The position numbers and the translations under genes were made by a program. The notes beneath the pieces are model-generated. The model was not told the DNA's origin, made no database searches, and saw only the letters and a list, made by a program, of their open reading frames with translations. From positions 1,178,001 through 1,242,000 of the forward strand of contig MBPM02000012.1 in assembly GCA_001695595.3 (NCBI GenBank): DNA of 64,000 nucleotides. Reading direction: 5' to 3'. The DNA is from Plasmopara viticola. Its lineage: Eukaryota > Oomycota > Peronosporomycetes > Peronosporales > Peronosporaceae. Positions 46,110 through 57,197 of the stretch are shown piece by piece. Numbering within the stretch: the stretch's first letter is position 1; each line of letters begins with the position of its first letter.

Positions 46110-48163
46110 TACTAAGCTTGAGTTTCTACCAGGTTGGCTAAGAATTTCATGGCAGCGCGTAGCTCTTTAATGCATTCACAAGCAGCATAATTTTTTTTCG
46201 TACAACGTGAAAGGTCACGAATCGACTGTAGCCGTGTCAAGACTTGGACGAAGACGTGAGCTTGAAACTGAGCCATAGCTAATATTAGAACCCTAGTCTC
46301 AGAAATGATGCGAAGCGAACTCAAATCAAACGCAGCCATGCTGTCACAAGCAGTGGGATCCTGAGAAATGTCGAAAGATATAGCTAAGGTAGAGAGCGAT
46401 CGGTTTACTTCTGTAGAGCAAGTCTGAGTAGACAGGCAGCACCTGCTTTGTCATTTCGTCGAACTTGCTTTATAGCGCGCAAGGAGTGTGTCTATCCACT
46501 CAAAGGCGGGTAAGCGCGGTATAGATCCTAGCTACGCTAAGTTTGGCTACTTCATAGGTTTCAAAACACAAGTGCTACATAGCGCAAAGAATTGAACGAC
46601 TTGATTGGATTTAACCCAGTATTCAGCGAGCGAGTTCATTAGCTTACCCGATCCACCCAGAAGGTAAGCATACTTAGAACTCGTCTCGGACCATATTGGC
46701 TGGAAGGTTAGATTTTTTCTCTGCAGTAACAGGTCTCTCGCGAACTTGGACCATGCCGATAGGGCGAACGATACCGCTGTCGGCCAGAAAGGGAACCAGA
46801 CTAAGCGGCTGCGGAGTTTCGGCCACCTTGTTGCGATGGAAATATCCATATTGCCTAAAATAGGCCTTCTGAGCTTGTCAAACTTGTTAAAGCCAATTGG
46901 TTTTATTGAAGGCGGGTACGGCAAGTAAAGAGCACGAAGTAATAGTACACACCAAGGGCTGCCCAGCAAGTAGACCGGCGGGAGATCACTGGTAGCTACT
47001 GGTGCAGTAGGGTATGAGTGTCCTTTCATAAAGAAAACGTTTCTTGATCAAGCGGGCAAAAAACTCGTGCCACCAAAGAGGGAACGGTCTTCTCTGAATA
47101 AGTCTGTCCAGCTATTATCATTTTGCAGACCTTTTGCAGCTGCAAGCTCTGGTTCGTGTTGGAGATGAAAGTGAGGCCCTATCAGCTTTTGTGAGGAGAT
47201 AGCAATCACCAAATTTGTGTGGAGCGATAGGAGATGATAGAGAAAATGCGTGAGAAGAGCTTATAAAGCTAGTCTCGGAATCCCGCTTGAGGGATATGGC
47301 AGACGCTGGCCGAATAATCTAGTGTTTAGAAGATGATTTGTTGTAGTATCACTACTCACCCTCGTTGTCAGTGAGACAAGACAAAAATCTCTGAGCAAGT
47401 GCTGAAGACGATAAGCATCGCTGACAGCGGGGATGTATCTATACCCAGCAGTCAGGCACACCCAGTGTTTTTAGTCACAATCACTCCTTGATTGACAAAA
47501 GACCGGCACAGATCAGATCATGGAATGAAGAGTGTATCCCAGGCTAATTTTGCCGAAGTTCAAAAGCGTAGCCATACAAAAGTTTGTAGCTTGGTTAAGA
47601 AATATTTTGGTGCGCTTGAGATAGTTACAAAGTTTAGTGCTGTCATCGACAAAGCTAATCACGGAGTAAATTGTAGGGTTGCTAAATTGCTCTTTTCTCA
47701 TGTACAACAAATATATATAAATTTGACATCGAGCACAAAAAGTATTTGGGGAAAATTTTTTTTATGTCAAATCTCAGCACCATGCTCCAATGGGCTCAAT
47801 GGTCGACAAATGACCATAAGTGATGCAAGATTACCTTAGAAAGGATTCTCAACCATCGTCTGTATGTGTCACTGAATCCAAAGTGCACTAATATCTTGTC
47901 AAATACTTCTTACACGACACAATTGAAGGGCGGGGGAAGTCAAGAAAAAGTGCCCCGGATGGTAATTTTTCTTTGTCAAACAACTGGGATGTAGCCTTCA
48001 ACCTAAGGTACGCCTGGATGACGAGGAGTTTGACAACATTGTAGTTAAGCTGGGACTTCTTCGTAATTTTAGTGGGCGAAGAGCCAGAGAAGTAGCCGCA
48101 GGAGCGCCCACGATCAAAGCAGCGGTGTCTGTGGACGTTTGACAGAGGATGAACGATAAACAT
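46110..48163 (-). pseudogene. LINE reverse-transcriptase remnant
   Basis: Minus-strand frames in order: G-A-L-F-L-D-F at 47,956-47,936 (reverse-transcriptase block A), then S-F-V-D-D-S-T at about 47,656-47,636 (catalytic F-x-D-D block C, with Val in place of the usual Ala/Tyr) followed by F-G-K-I-S-L-G, and a C-terminal domain at 47,029-46,547 containing L-P-P-V-Y-L, F-W-P-T-A-V-S-F and Q-P-I-W-S-E-T. Frameshifts and stops separate them. It differs from the LINE that gave the short elements. It occupies the place where a minus-strand transporter would be expected, given the flank at 48,164-49,259. Confidence 0.65.
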
Positions 48164-49259
48164 ATTTTTAGTATCATTCCTTCTGCAAAATGTTTACTCG
48201 TGACGGATCACTTAGTCTAAAGTAATATATAATATGGCCAGTGGCCACGATGGGTTGATTAGTCGCACGCACGGGTACCCTGCGGCCAATTTCTTGTTGG
48301 TAGTGGAAATCACAATTTTACGCAGTATTGTGATATGTATGGTGGGTTTGCAGCATTAAGGAAAATACAGTCGGCCTGGTACAGTTATCTCAGCAAAATA
48401 GAAAGTGTTTTGTTTAACCGCGGCACCCCTGCCGTTTTTTAATAGAGCAATATTTAATGTGTTGGATTTAATCTTTGACAGAGCTTAAATTTCTCGACTA
48501 CGCTATTAAGCTTTCGAGTTCTCGCCATAAGATTTAAAACATCACTTTGCCTCTCCCTCAGGATTTTAGCCCACTGATTTGCATCTTTCTACGTTTGTTA
48601 CTAGCGCTGGTCTTTTCTGTGTCTCCCTAGTCTTTCCCTCGTTGCAAAAGAAAGAGCTGCATGGACGGACATTGGCATCGGTCAATTGTGTATCGTTTGC
48701 CCGAAAGTAATCGTAATTGGCATTTAAGCGAAATTAAGCTTCTTTAGATAGCGCAATCACATTAATCGTTAAAAGCTGTCATTCAAAGGTTGAAAGAGTA
48801 CATACGATGCACCTATTCAGGTAATCCCTTTATATAAAACACGCCGCGCATAAAATCTGTTAAGCATTTACTTTTAGTCATATGTCAGGTTATAGAACTA
48901 GTTAGTCGACTTATCATGTAGCGCTAAAGGACTCGCGGCGCTGATTTAGAGCTTCCAAGCATGAAAATCTATAAACAAGGGAGTCAGCGCATCCACTACT
49001 CTAGATCTGAGAACAAACATAATGTCAAAACTGACTTTGCAAAACATCTTCCCGCACTCTATTAACGGGCAATGTTGTAGCTTTACATATCAATTTTCGT
49101 ATTGCGCTATAAAATGTCGACTACTTTGTTCTAAGATCTTATATACGACCGTAAGTCAATTTTTACAAAGTTTATGTCGTTGTTTTTATGATGGTAGGAT
49201 GGGCAATAAGCTGCAAAACATCGAACGATAGGTAAGAGATGAGACAATTTCAGCTTCAT
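48164..49259 (+). other. Orphan transporter upstream flank
   Basis: Aligns with the flank of the pseudogene at 28,775 (30,170-30,330 and 34,750-35,250) and with the flank of the gene at 57,198 (58,985-59,760), in the orientation that would belong to a minus-strand transporter ending near 48,160. No transporter remains there. Contains the uninterrupted site matching the LINE insertion at 30,333. Confidence 0.7.
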
Positions 49260-50231
49260 TTTATGCTCAACAGATCGTAATGTTAAATTGACGGTTTTAG
49301 TCTTTTTAAAATATAATCCACCGCCATATGATCGATATTTGAGACAACATCAATACTGGTATGGCTCTAAAAAATGCAGATCCGACAAGGTGTATGTTGC
49401 GCATGCAGTAGATGAACTTCTTAACCTTCACCTGTGTGCGCATGGCAGTCTTTTACCATACATGTGATTGCGTTTTAAAAAGAGCCCAATTGCATACATC
49501 TACTTGCGAATTCTGTGTACTTACGAGCAAACGATACACATTTGACTGATTAGCTAATTGTCCGTCCATGCAGCTTTTTTTTTTACGACGAGGGAGATAC
49601 TAGGGAGACACGAATGAGATTAGCGCCATAACAAGATAGTTACAAACGTAGGAAGTAGAATCCTGACGCAGGGGATAAGACATGATTTCAAATCGCATAA
49701 CGAATACCTGAAAGCTTGAGAGCGTAGATCAGTACTCTACGTTTTGTCAATGACCAATTTTGACAGCTTAGCAATTATTTTACTAAATGGCAGCGGGCGC
49801 CACTGTGTACTAACGTATCTAGTTTCCCGGTAAATTTTGTAGCAGTACTGTAGCGCATTTCAAATGCTGCAAACCCACTATGCGTATGATAGTACTCTGT
49901 AATATCGGATACTCGCTACTTGGCCGTGGAGTCAAGCAGTGCATGCAAATAAATCACGCGTCGTGACCACAGGCCGTTATGTTCTCCGTGACCTGTGAGC
50001 TATCCATCACGGGTAAAATTTGTACGCTCAAGAGCATCTCCTGTGTAACACATAAACCGCAAATAATGTCGTTTGTTCTGCCTCAGTCTTTCCAAACAAA
50101 CATGGATCGGTCCTCTTGGGTGAAAGAATATAAGAACCACCTCATTAAACGTTTCGCTAAGAAAAGCATAGACGTTAAAGCTACGGTTAGAAGAGTGAAT
50201 CGATCGACTATCTAGAATTCTTGCAACAAGC
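49260..50231 (-). other. Upstream flank of the transporter at 50,232
   Basis: Inverted relative to 48,164-49,259, so the two flanks form a head-to-head pair, as if two divergent transporters once stood here. The last 250 bp are nearly identical to 58,785-58,985 inverted and must contain the promoter. Confidence 0.7.
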
Positions 50232-51821
50232 ATGGATTTTTCCGCGTCGATGATCGGCAGTATCAGTGGATACTGCTGGGTAGCTCCGACGCCTTTGGCT
50301 ATGACTGCAGTTGCTGACAACGAACCTGATCCCGTTAAACCAACGTGGAAGTTATACGCCAATGTTATCATAGCAGTGATCCAAGGCATTCAATTTGGAT
50401 GGTCCACGTCACAAATGAACAATTCGATTTTCAATAATGAGGAGGACTGCAATGCACGACCGATTAAGCCCGGTACGTGTCTCATGTTCCCCGGACACAC
50501 CAAGACCCAGTGGACTATCGCAGTCAGCGCGTGGATTGTTGGTGGGATGACCGGTTCACTTTTGACTGGACGACTTTCGAACAAATTTGGACGAAAACCG
50601 ACCATGATGGCCAATTGTCTTGTCATGATTGCTGGTGGTGTTATCCAGGCCACATCCAGTACCATCACGATTTTCTGTGTTGGCCGTGTCTTTGCAGGCA
50701 TCGCATCAGGCGGTTCAACAGCAATAATTCCTGGCTTCATTGGCGAGATTTGTCCACCACATCTTCGCTGCAAATTGGGTGTGTGCTTTCAGCTTTCTAA
50801 CTGTCTCGGTCACTTCCTGGTAGCAATCATGTTCTTCTTCGCTAGCACGAGCACCGGTTGGAGGTACGTTGCTGGGTTTCCAATCGTGCTTGGGGTATTG
50901 TTCCTGGCATTGGCACCGTCTGTCCTGGTGGAAAGTCCCGCGTGGTTGTTGATGGTCGACAAACCCAAGGAAGCGGAAAATCAATTAGCTTGTCTCTTTG
51001 GTGAAGCCAACGTGTATGCGGCCAAAGTTTGGATTGACCAGCAGAAAGAAGACGTCGAGTCTAGACGGGAAGGCACGATTAAGTTTGAGGACCTCGGTAT
51101 GTCAAGAATCGCACCAGCCCCTACTCAAGGTCAAGACAGTACACTTTCGAGACTGTCTACGTCGTTGCTTCCACAGATGCTTACAGCCATCGGTGTGGCT
51201 GGTGCTCTACAGTTCTCCGGTATCAATGCGGTCTTCTTTTACTCGTCCGGCATCTTTAAGCAAGCGGGACTTTCGGACAGTCGAATTGGTGTAATGATAG
51301 TCAACTCCATCAATATGGTACCGACCTTGTTCAGTGGCTTTCTAGCCTCGCGATTCGGTAATCGCAAGCTTATTTTGTTCGGCTTCGCAGGCATGCTACT
51401 AAGTGCGATTGGTATTACAGCGTCGCTAGTGACTCATTTGTCCTCGCTTGCTATTCTGTTTGTTGCGTTCTACATGATTACATATGGTGCAAGTCTCGGA
51501 CCACTGGTATGGGGGGTCATGGCGGATATGTTCCCCGACGACGCGCGAGCAGTAGGATGCTCTATTTGCGTAGGCTGCAGTTGGTCGTGCAGTCTCAGCA
51601 TCGGATTAACGTATCCGTATATTGCTGCTGCGTTAGAAAACTATAGTTTCGTGCCATTCATATACACGATCACATTGTCATTTCTCTTCTTTTTCAGTGT
51701 CGTGCCCGATACGTATGGCAAGACCATTCAGGATATCCAAGACGAATTTGCTGCAAAAAGGATGAAAACCTTGGCCACAACCGATCACGGTCAAAATCAG
51801 ATCCCTTTGTTAGAATCTTAA
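50232..51821 (+). CDS. Sugar transporter, major facilitator superfamily, second subfamily
   Basis: Intact 529-residue single-exon frame starting MDFSASMIGS. Landmarks: G-R-L-S-N-K-F-G-R-K-P (113-123), E-S-P-A-W-L-L after helix 6, L-Q-F-S-G-I-N-A-V-F-F-Y-S-S in helix 7 (the usual Q-Q is L-Q here), F-G-N-R-K, G-P-L-V-W-G-V-M-A-D-M-F-P, and V-P-D-T-Y-G-K-T in place of P-E-T-x-G-K-T. Expected to be a 12-helix plasma-membrane hexose porter; the Q-to-L change in helix 7, a sugar-contacting region in GLUT/XylE structures, may alter substrate. About 95% identical in protein to the gene at 57,198-58,784, of which it is the inverted duplicate. Confidence 0.92.
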   Translation: MDFSASMIGSISGYCWVAPTPLAMTAVADNEPDPVKPTWKLYANVIIAVIQGIQFGWSTSQMNNSIFNNEEDCNARPIKPGTCLMFPGHTKTQWTIAVSAWIVGGMTGSLLTGRLSNKFGRKPTMMANCLVMIAGGVIQATSSTITIFCVGRVFAGIASGGSTAIIPGFIGEICPPHLRCKLGVCFQLSNCLGHFLVAIMFFFASTSTGWRYVAGFPIVLGVLFLALAPSVLVESPAWLLMVDKPKEAENQLACLFGEANVYAAKVWIDQQKEDVESRREGTIKFEDLGMSRIAPAPTQGQDSTLSRLSTSLLPQMLTAIGVAGALQFSGINAVFFYSSGIFKQAGLSDSRIGVMIVNSINMVPTLFSGFLASRFGNRKLILFGFAGMLLSAIGITASLVTHLSSLAILFVAFYMITYGASLGPLVWGVMADMFPDDARAVGCSICVGCSWSCSLSIGLTYPYIAAALENYSFVPFIYTITLSFLFFFSVVPDTYGKTIQDIQDEFAAKRMKTLATTDHGQNQIPLLES

Positions 51822-52734
51822 GTCAGTTAGAAAAGCCTATTTTACATTGCTCTGATTATATATTTTGATCTGGCTGTAGTAAGATCTTTTTTGCAGCAAC
51901 TAAGACTATATTAAATCTGGCTTACACAAATGTGATACAAATTAGAGTTAAACGACACTACAATGTTTGCTACTAACAATTTATTGACCACACAAACACT
52001 ATACTCTTTTCATGGTGACGAACCGCTCTATCGGCGATATACGCTTTACTTTTTGTGCAGAAAACCTTTTCATTACACTCTAATCCAGCAAGGTGCCAAT
52101 CTATCAAAAATTTCCGCTAAACCATATAAACCATACTTCCTGAGTAAAACAGTAGGCTAAAAGTCAAAGTGTGTTAGTCCGTTGAATAAGTCTGATCGCT
52201 GCTGTTTGAATAAGTGCGACTTAAATGTGTAATGGTGTTTGTAAAGTGATAAAATTAGCTAAATTTTCACTGAAGCCTGAATTAAAATTACAAAGACCAT
52301 TTGTAAACTTGCGTAAGTTAATTTCGACAAATGTGATGTATAACGACCAAAAGCTCGTGTGCACTCCGAATATCGTGCACCATTTGGATTAATCTGCATG
52401 ACTGATAATATATTAAGTAACTTCTAACGCAATCTCTCTTTTTAATTCGCGGAAAGTCTGGTGCTTGATTTCTGGCAAACACGAATCAACGCTTTGTACG
52501 ACTGACGGAATTTTACTTATAATACCCGACCGGCCAAAATAGTATTACGATCTACATGTTCTCTGAATGGTCAGCTGATTAAGAAGCTGCTCGACGAAGT
52601 TGAGCATATTTAGATAAGGCGCTTTGCTCGATACATTTTAAGCTGACAAATAACAATTGAAATCATGCTGATCATATAACAGAATAGCATTTAGTAACAA
52701 GTAATAATATATTTTTTCGAACATTAGCACAAGT
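51822..52734. other. 3' region of the transporter, duplicated
   Basis: Aligns inverted with 55,946-57,197 and, for its right part, with 63,441-64,000 inverted. No gene. The site matching the short-element insertion at 56,352 is empty here (about 52,310). Confidence 0.8.
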
Positions 52735-53577
52735 CGACTCGACTGTCGAAAAGTCTAGCTTGTTAAATTAAACTGGACGAGTGGAGAAGGCAGCATTGAT
52801 GCCAGTGAATCTTTGGGCACCGATACTTTTGATTGCTACTAGTAATTGCTGTCGGAGAGACAATGAGACCAAATTGGTGAGTTTACGCGCTTTAGGCCAT
52901 TGACGTGCGAAATAATCGCATTGATTTGACGCTTTCACACCCGACTCCCACGCAAGGTGCCTTTATTTATTGATTTCTCAATTTTTCTCTGCTGGAAACA
53001 TGTTGCCTCGTCCAATCAAATATGCATGCTCCTGCTAGGCAAGAAGAGCGCTGCATAATTTCTGAACTGCCGTCACAATCGCGCACGACTTTCCATCATG
53101 GCAAGGGTATACATAGAACAGCTCTGAGAAGTAGTACATAGAAACGCTCTGAAAAGTGACAATGCAGCAATTCACCGCCGATATTGGCAAAAAAGGCAAT
53201 GGACACACTTAAATGACTCAGTGTAAGACGTATTCAGTGTTCAAGAGTGAAAATATGGTCGCTTTAGCCTGTCCCTAGACAATTGACCATCAAAGTTTTT
53301 TTTCTGGCCAGACTTCTTACCGACGCGTCCAAACACACCAATCTACGACCGAGGATTCAAGAGCTAGTTGGAAGTGCCTACAGAGTCTTCGTGTATTCAG
53401 AAAAAGAGGAGCATACCGGGTACAATAGGCATTGCGTTGCATTCCTCTTTTATCAAAGATTAAACTGTTCGATTGCGACGTGTGCGTTCGACCTGAAAAG
53501 GCTGCAGTGCTACGACAAGAATGTTGGCGTACAATTCTCAACTTGCTAAAGATATTGTGTCTCGACTTGTCACAACC
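52735..53577 (-). pseudogene. Sugar-transporter pseudogene, 26-kb subfamily, left arm
   Basis: On the minus strand, pieces run from the N-terminal leader (about 53,577) through the first helix, the K-F-G-R-K-P loop and the helix 6-7 loop to the start of helix 8 (S-R-x-D at about 52,745), with frameshifts, stops and a large gap in the helix 3-6 part. It is the inverted twin of the remnant at 55,061-55,945. The 3' end of the gene is absent in both. Confidence 0.85.
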
Positions 53578-53578
53578 T

Positions 53579-54377
53579 TTTAAAAAGGTTTGGACAATTA
53601 CCGATCATGATGACCAATTTTCTTGTCATGATTGCTAGCGGTGATATCCAGGCTACATTTAGTACCATCCCAATTTTCAGCGTTAATCGTGTTTTTGCAG
53701 ACATCGCAGCAGGTGGGAACACAGCAGCGATATTTGGCTTCATTGGCAAGATCTGTCCACCACACCTTCGCAGTAAATTGTGTGTGTGCTCCCAGATTTA
53801 TTACTGCCTAGATCATTTCTTGGTAGCTGTTATGTTTTTCTCTGCTAGCACGAGTTCCGGAGGTATATTACTGGGTTTTAAATTGTGCTTGGAGTACAGT
53901 TTCTGTCATTTGCACCCTCTGTCCTGGTAAAAAGTTCCGCGTGATTGTTAATAATCGATAAATCCAAGAAAGCGGAAGACCAATTAGCGCGTGTTTTTGG
54001 TAAGAATAACGTGTATTCTGCCCAACAGCAAGAGGGCGTCGAGACTTGACGGGAAGATTAGGTGCAAGTCTTGGAACTTGCATGGCGAGTAATGGCGGGC
54101 ATATTTATCAGACGACGTGCGAGCTATGGGATGCTCAATATGCGTTGGCTGCAGTTGGTTGTATGGTCTCACGATTCTATTAGTGTATCCGTACATTGCC
54201 GCGCCAGAAAAAAACTCAAGTTTCGTGCCAATCATGCACACGATCGCGTCTTCATTTCTCTCCTTTTTCACCGTCGCGCATGATACGTATGGCAAGACCA
54301 TTCAAGATATCCAAGACAAATTTGGTGCGAATCCGAATGACATGATGAGATGTATGGTATTCTCCGTGATCTTATAA
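53579..54377 (+). pseudogene. Sugar-transporter pseudogene, 50/57-kb subfamily
   Basis: Starts abruptly at the K-F-G-R-K-P loop (about residue 118) and reads M-T-N-F-L-V-M-I-A-S-G-D-I-Q-A-T-F and G-F-I-G-K-I-C-P-P-H-L-R-S-K-L in one frame (53,607-53,930). Residues of about 285-415 are deleted: the frame passes from the helix 6-7 loop near 54,050 straight to G-x-x-x-x-x-x-W-R-V-M-A-G near 54,080. It ends with D-T-Y-G-K-T-I-Q-D-I-Q-D-K-F near 54,320. It lies in the centre of the large inverted duplication. Confidence 0.88.
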
Positions 54378-55060
54378 TCGTACTCGTGTATAAAATGTAC
54401 ATCTCCCTTCTAAAAAATTAGAATGCAAATTCGGCGGTGCGAGTGAAGTGCGAGTGCTACACGAAACAGCAAAGCTGACTCCTGCGAATTGAAAGAGTAA
54501 AAGGACCATTTTTAACACTTGAGAAAAGGCAACCGAGTCCACTGACACGTCGACCACAAGCAAAACACCTTGACATCATCGATAACGCAGTCGCGGACGA
54601 TGTTGAGCATTGAATAAAGGAAACGCGTGCGACGAGCTACAGTGAGCCTCCACAGCTATAGACCTGGCATTATTAATTATGACATACGATATGAGCGCTA
54701 TTCGATTTATTCGAGGCGAAGTTATTAAATACTTTGACGCGATGCAAGACCTTTCGAAAAGCTGTGCGTCATACGGAGCACTACAGTGCTTCTGGTCCCG
54801 TGCTAAAAACGTGAGCGCAAAGCTAGAGACAACAATTACGAGTAGCTAGCGTATCTCAAGGAGTTGTCAGCCGAGCAAATGCTTGGTGAGTTGCTCGTGT
54901 AAGTGTTTGATAATCATTGGACAGATGACCGACAGAGCTACGTCAACATTTGACAAAATTACCTCGTGGCGGTGAGAAACCCAATCGAGGTGCCATGCGT
55001 CATCAGGTCGCATCGGCCATAATTTTTCCTTTTACTTGTGATCGAATAGAGCTTACGCCG
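54378..55060 (+). other. Conserved spacer with coding-like text
   Basis: Very similar to 61,900-62,597. Pieces in plus frames are shared by both copies: F-D-A-M-Q-D-L-S-K-S-C, A-K-N-V-S-A-K-L-E-T-T-I-T-S-S and K-E-L-S-A-E-Q-M-L-G-E-L-L-V. They read like a decayed protein gene that is not a transporter. I cannot assign it. Confidence 0.55.
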
Positions 55061-55945
55061 ATGTCATCTACGTCTGCTCCGACATTCGTTGTGATAGGTC
55101 GAGACATAATATCTCTAGCAAGTTGAGGACCGTACGCCAACATTCTTGTCGTAGCACTGCAGCATTTTCAGGTCGGACGGTCCACGTCGCAATCGAACAA
55201 TTTTATCTTTGATAAAAGAGGAATGCAACGCAATGCCTATTGTACCCGGTATGTTCCTCTTTTTCTGGATACACGAAGACTCTGTAGACACTTGCAATCA
55301 GCTCTTGGATCCTCGGTCGTAGATTGGTGTATTTGTACGCGTCGAAAAAAAGTCTGGCCAGAAAAAAACTTTGATGGTCAATTGTCTAGGGACAGGTTGA
55401 AGCACCAACTTTTCACTCTTGAACAATGAATACGTCTTACACTGAGTCATTCAAGTGTGTCCATTGCTTTTTTTTGCCAATATCGGCGGTGTATTGCTGC
55501 ATCAGCGCTTCTCAAAGCGGTTCTGTGTGGTACTTCTCAGAGCGGTTCTATGTATACCTTTGGCATGGTGGAAAGTCATGCGTGATTATTAGAGGCAGTT
55601 AGAGAATTATGCGGCGCACTTATTGCCTGGCAGGAGCTTGCATGTTTGCTTGGACAAGACAACGTGTTTCCAGCAGAGACAAATGGAGAAGTCACTCCAA
55701 AAGCAACCTTGCGTGGGAGTCGGGTGTGAATGCGTCAAACGAATGCAATTATTACGCACGTCAATGGCCTAAAGCGCGTAAGCTCACCAATTTGGTCCCA
55801 TTGTCTCTCCGACGGCAATTACTAGTAGCAATCGAAAGTGTCGGCGCCCAAAGATTCACTGCCGTCAATGCTGCCTTCTTCACTCGTCCAGTCTATTTTA
55901 ACAAGCTAGACTTTTCGACAGTCGAGTCGACTTATGTTAATTTTC
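55061..55945 (+). pseudogene. Sugar-transporter pseudogene, 26-kb subfamily, right arm
   Basis: Retains an ATG at 55061 (M-S-S-T-S-A-P-T) and the segment Y-A-N-I-L-V-V-A-L-Q, then frameshifts. Later pieces: the external loop with R-N-A/M-P-I-V-P-G, the K-K-V-W loop, C-L-D-K-T-like text for the F-G-Q-D-N-V segment, and the helix 7-8 region near 55,850-55,930. About 0.9 kb of 1.6 kb is left. Nearly the same lesions occur in the inverted twin at 52,735 and the direct repeat at 62,598, so decay preceded duplication. Confidence 0.88.
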
Positions 55946-56335
55946 GAAAAAATATATTATTACTTGTTACTAAATGCTATTCTGTTTTAAGATCAGCATG
56001 ATTTCAATTGTTATTTGTCAGCTTAAAATGTATCGAGAAAAGCGCCTTATCTAAATATGCTCAACTTCGTCGAGCAGCTTCTCAATCGGCTGACCATTCA
56101 GAGGACATGTAGATCGTAATACTATTTTGGACAGTCGGGTATTATAAGTAAATTTCCGTCGGTCGTACAAAACGTTGATTCGTGTTTGCCAAGAAGCAAG
56201 CACCAGACTTTCCACGAATTAAAGAGAGAGATTGCGTTGGGGATTACTTAATATATTATCAGTCAATTAAAACGGTGCACAATATTCGGAGTGCAGACCA
56301 ACGATCGAGTTTTTGATCTTTATACATAACATTTA
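55946..56335. other. Duplicated non-coding stretch
   Basis: Aligns with 63,441-63,830 directly and 52,340-52,735 inverted. No gene. Confidence 0.75.
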
Positions 56336-56351
56336 ACATACCCAAATTTAT

Positions 56352-56683
56352 CTTGGAAAAGGTTGAGTGGACGCCCTATTTCCAAGCGCGGGGGCTAAAT
56401 GCTCGCGCGCTTCGTGCAGGTGCTCTCGGGCATCTGCAGGTCTCTAACGAGTCTCACCCTCGACGCGACGGTCTCCAGCACCAGGGCGCCACCTGGGCTC
56501 TTACCAAGTCAGAGATAAACAAAATAATGGAAGACCCTCATGACCTCGGTGCTGGCTGCACTGCCCGCCGAACGAGATTTGACGTATGCGGACACCACTC
56601 TATGCCGTGGAATAGCCAGACTGAGCACGTGCATAATTTGGCAACGCGATAACGTAATACAATACAATACAATACATACGCAA
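56352..56683 (+). mobile_element. Short LINE-derived element, copy 5
   Basis: 332 bp between 16-bp direct repeats ACATAC(C/G)CAAATTTAT (56336-56351 and 56684-56699, one mismatch). Same three-part structure and (TACAA)n tail. The paralogous positions at about 63,850 (direct repeat) and 52,310 (inverted arm) are uninterrupted, so this insertion is younger than the duplications. Confidence 0.94.
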
Positions 56684-56699
56684 ATTTATAAATGGTCCT

Positions 56700-57197
56700 T
56701 GTATCATTTTTTTCAAGCTTATTTTTCTAGCGAAAACAAAATTAGAGCAGTGTAAATTCAGCCTTTTCAATCCCTTAACCAACACCTCAACACGTTTAAG
56801 AGGCACTAATTCTAACAACAGCGATCAGACTTATTCAACGGACTAACACACTTCGATTTCCAGCCTACTGTTTTACTAAGGTAGTATGGTTTGTATGGTT
56901 TAGCGAAAATTTTTGATAGACTGGCACCTTTCTGGATTTGAGTGTAATGAAAAGGTTGTCTGCACAAGAAGTAAAGCGTGTTTCGATAGTGCGGTCCGCC
57001 ACTGTAAAAAGAGTATAGTGTTTGTGTTGTCAATAAATTGTTAGTAGCAAACATTGTAGTGTCGTATGTCGTATAACGCATCACATTTGTGTAAGCCAGA
57101 TTTTATATAGTCTTAGTTGCTGCAAATAAGATTTCACTGCAACCAGATCTAATTGTGTAATCAGAGCAATGTAAATAAGCTTTTCTAACTGACTTAT
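56700..57197. other. 3' region of the transporter at 57,198
   Basis: Inverted match to 51,822-52,290. No gene. Confidence 0.8.

Larger units (their letters stand above)
49980..53578 (+). repeat. Left arm of large inverted duplication
   Basis: Contains the gene at 50,232-51,821, its 3' region and the inverted pseudogene at 52,735-53,577. Reverse complement aligns with 55,087-58,985; the right arm is longer by one 332-bp insertion. The limits are approximate. Confidence 0.88.
53579..56850 (+). repeat. Direct segmental repeat, copy 1
   Basis: Same order of parts as 60,766-64,000: second-subfamily transporter remnant, conserved spacer, first-subfamily remnant, and the 3' region of a minus-strand transporter. 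Spacing between copies is about 7.1-7.5 kb. Confidence 0.85.

Noticed and set aside
50390..50773. 127-codon antisense frames within the transporters (also 27,523-27,972 and 58,243-58,626)
   Set aside because: They recur opposite every intact transporter at the same place and follow its codon pattern; shadows, not genes.
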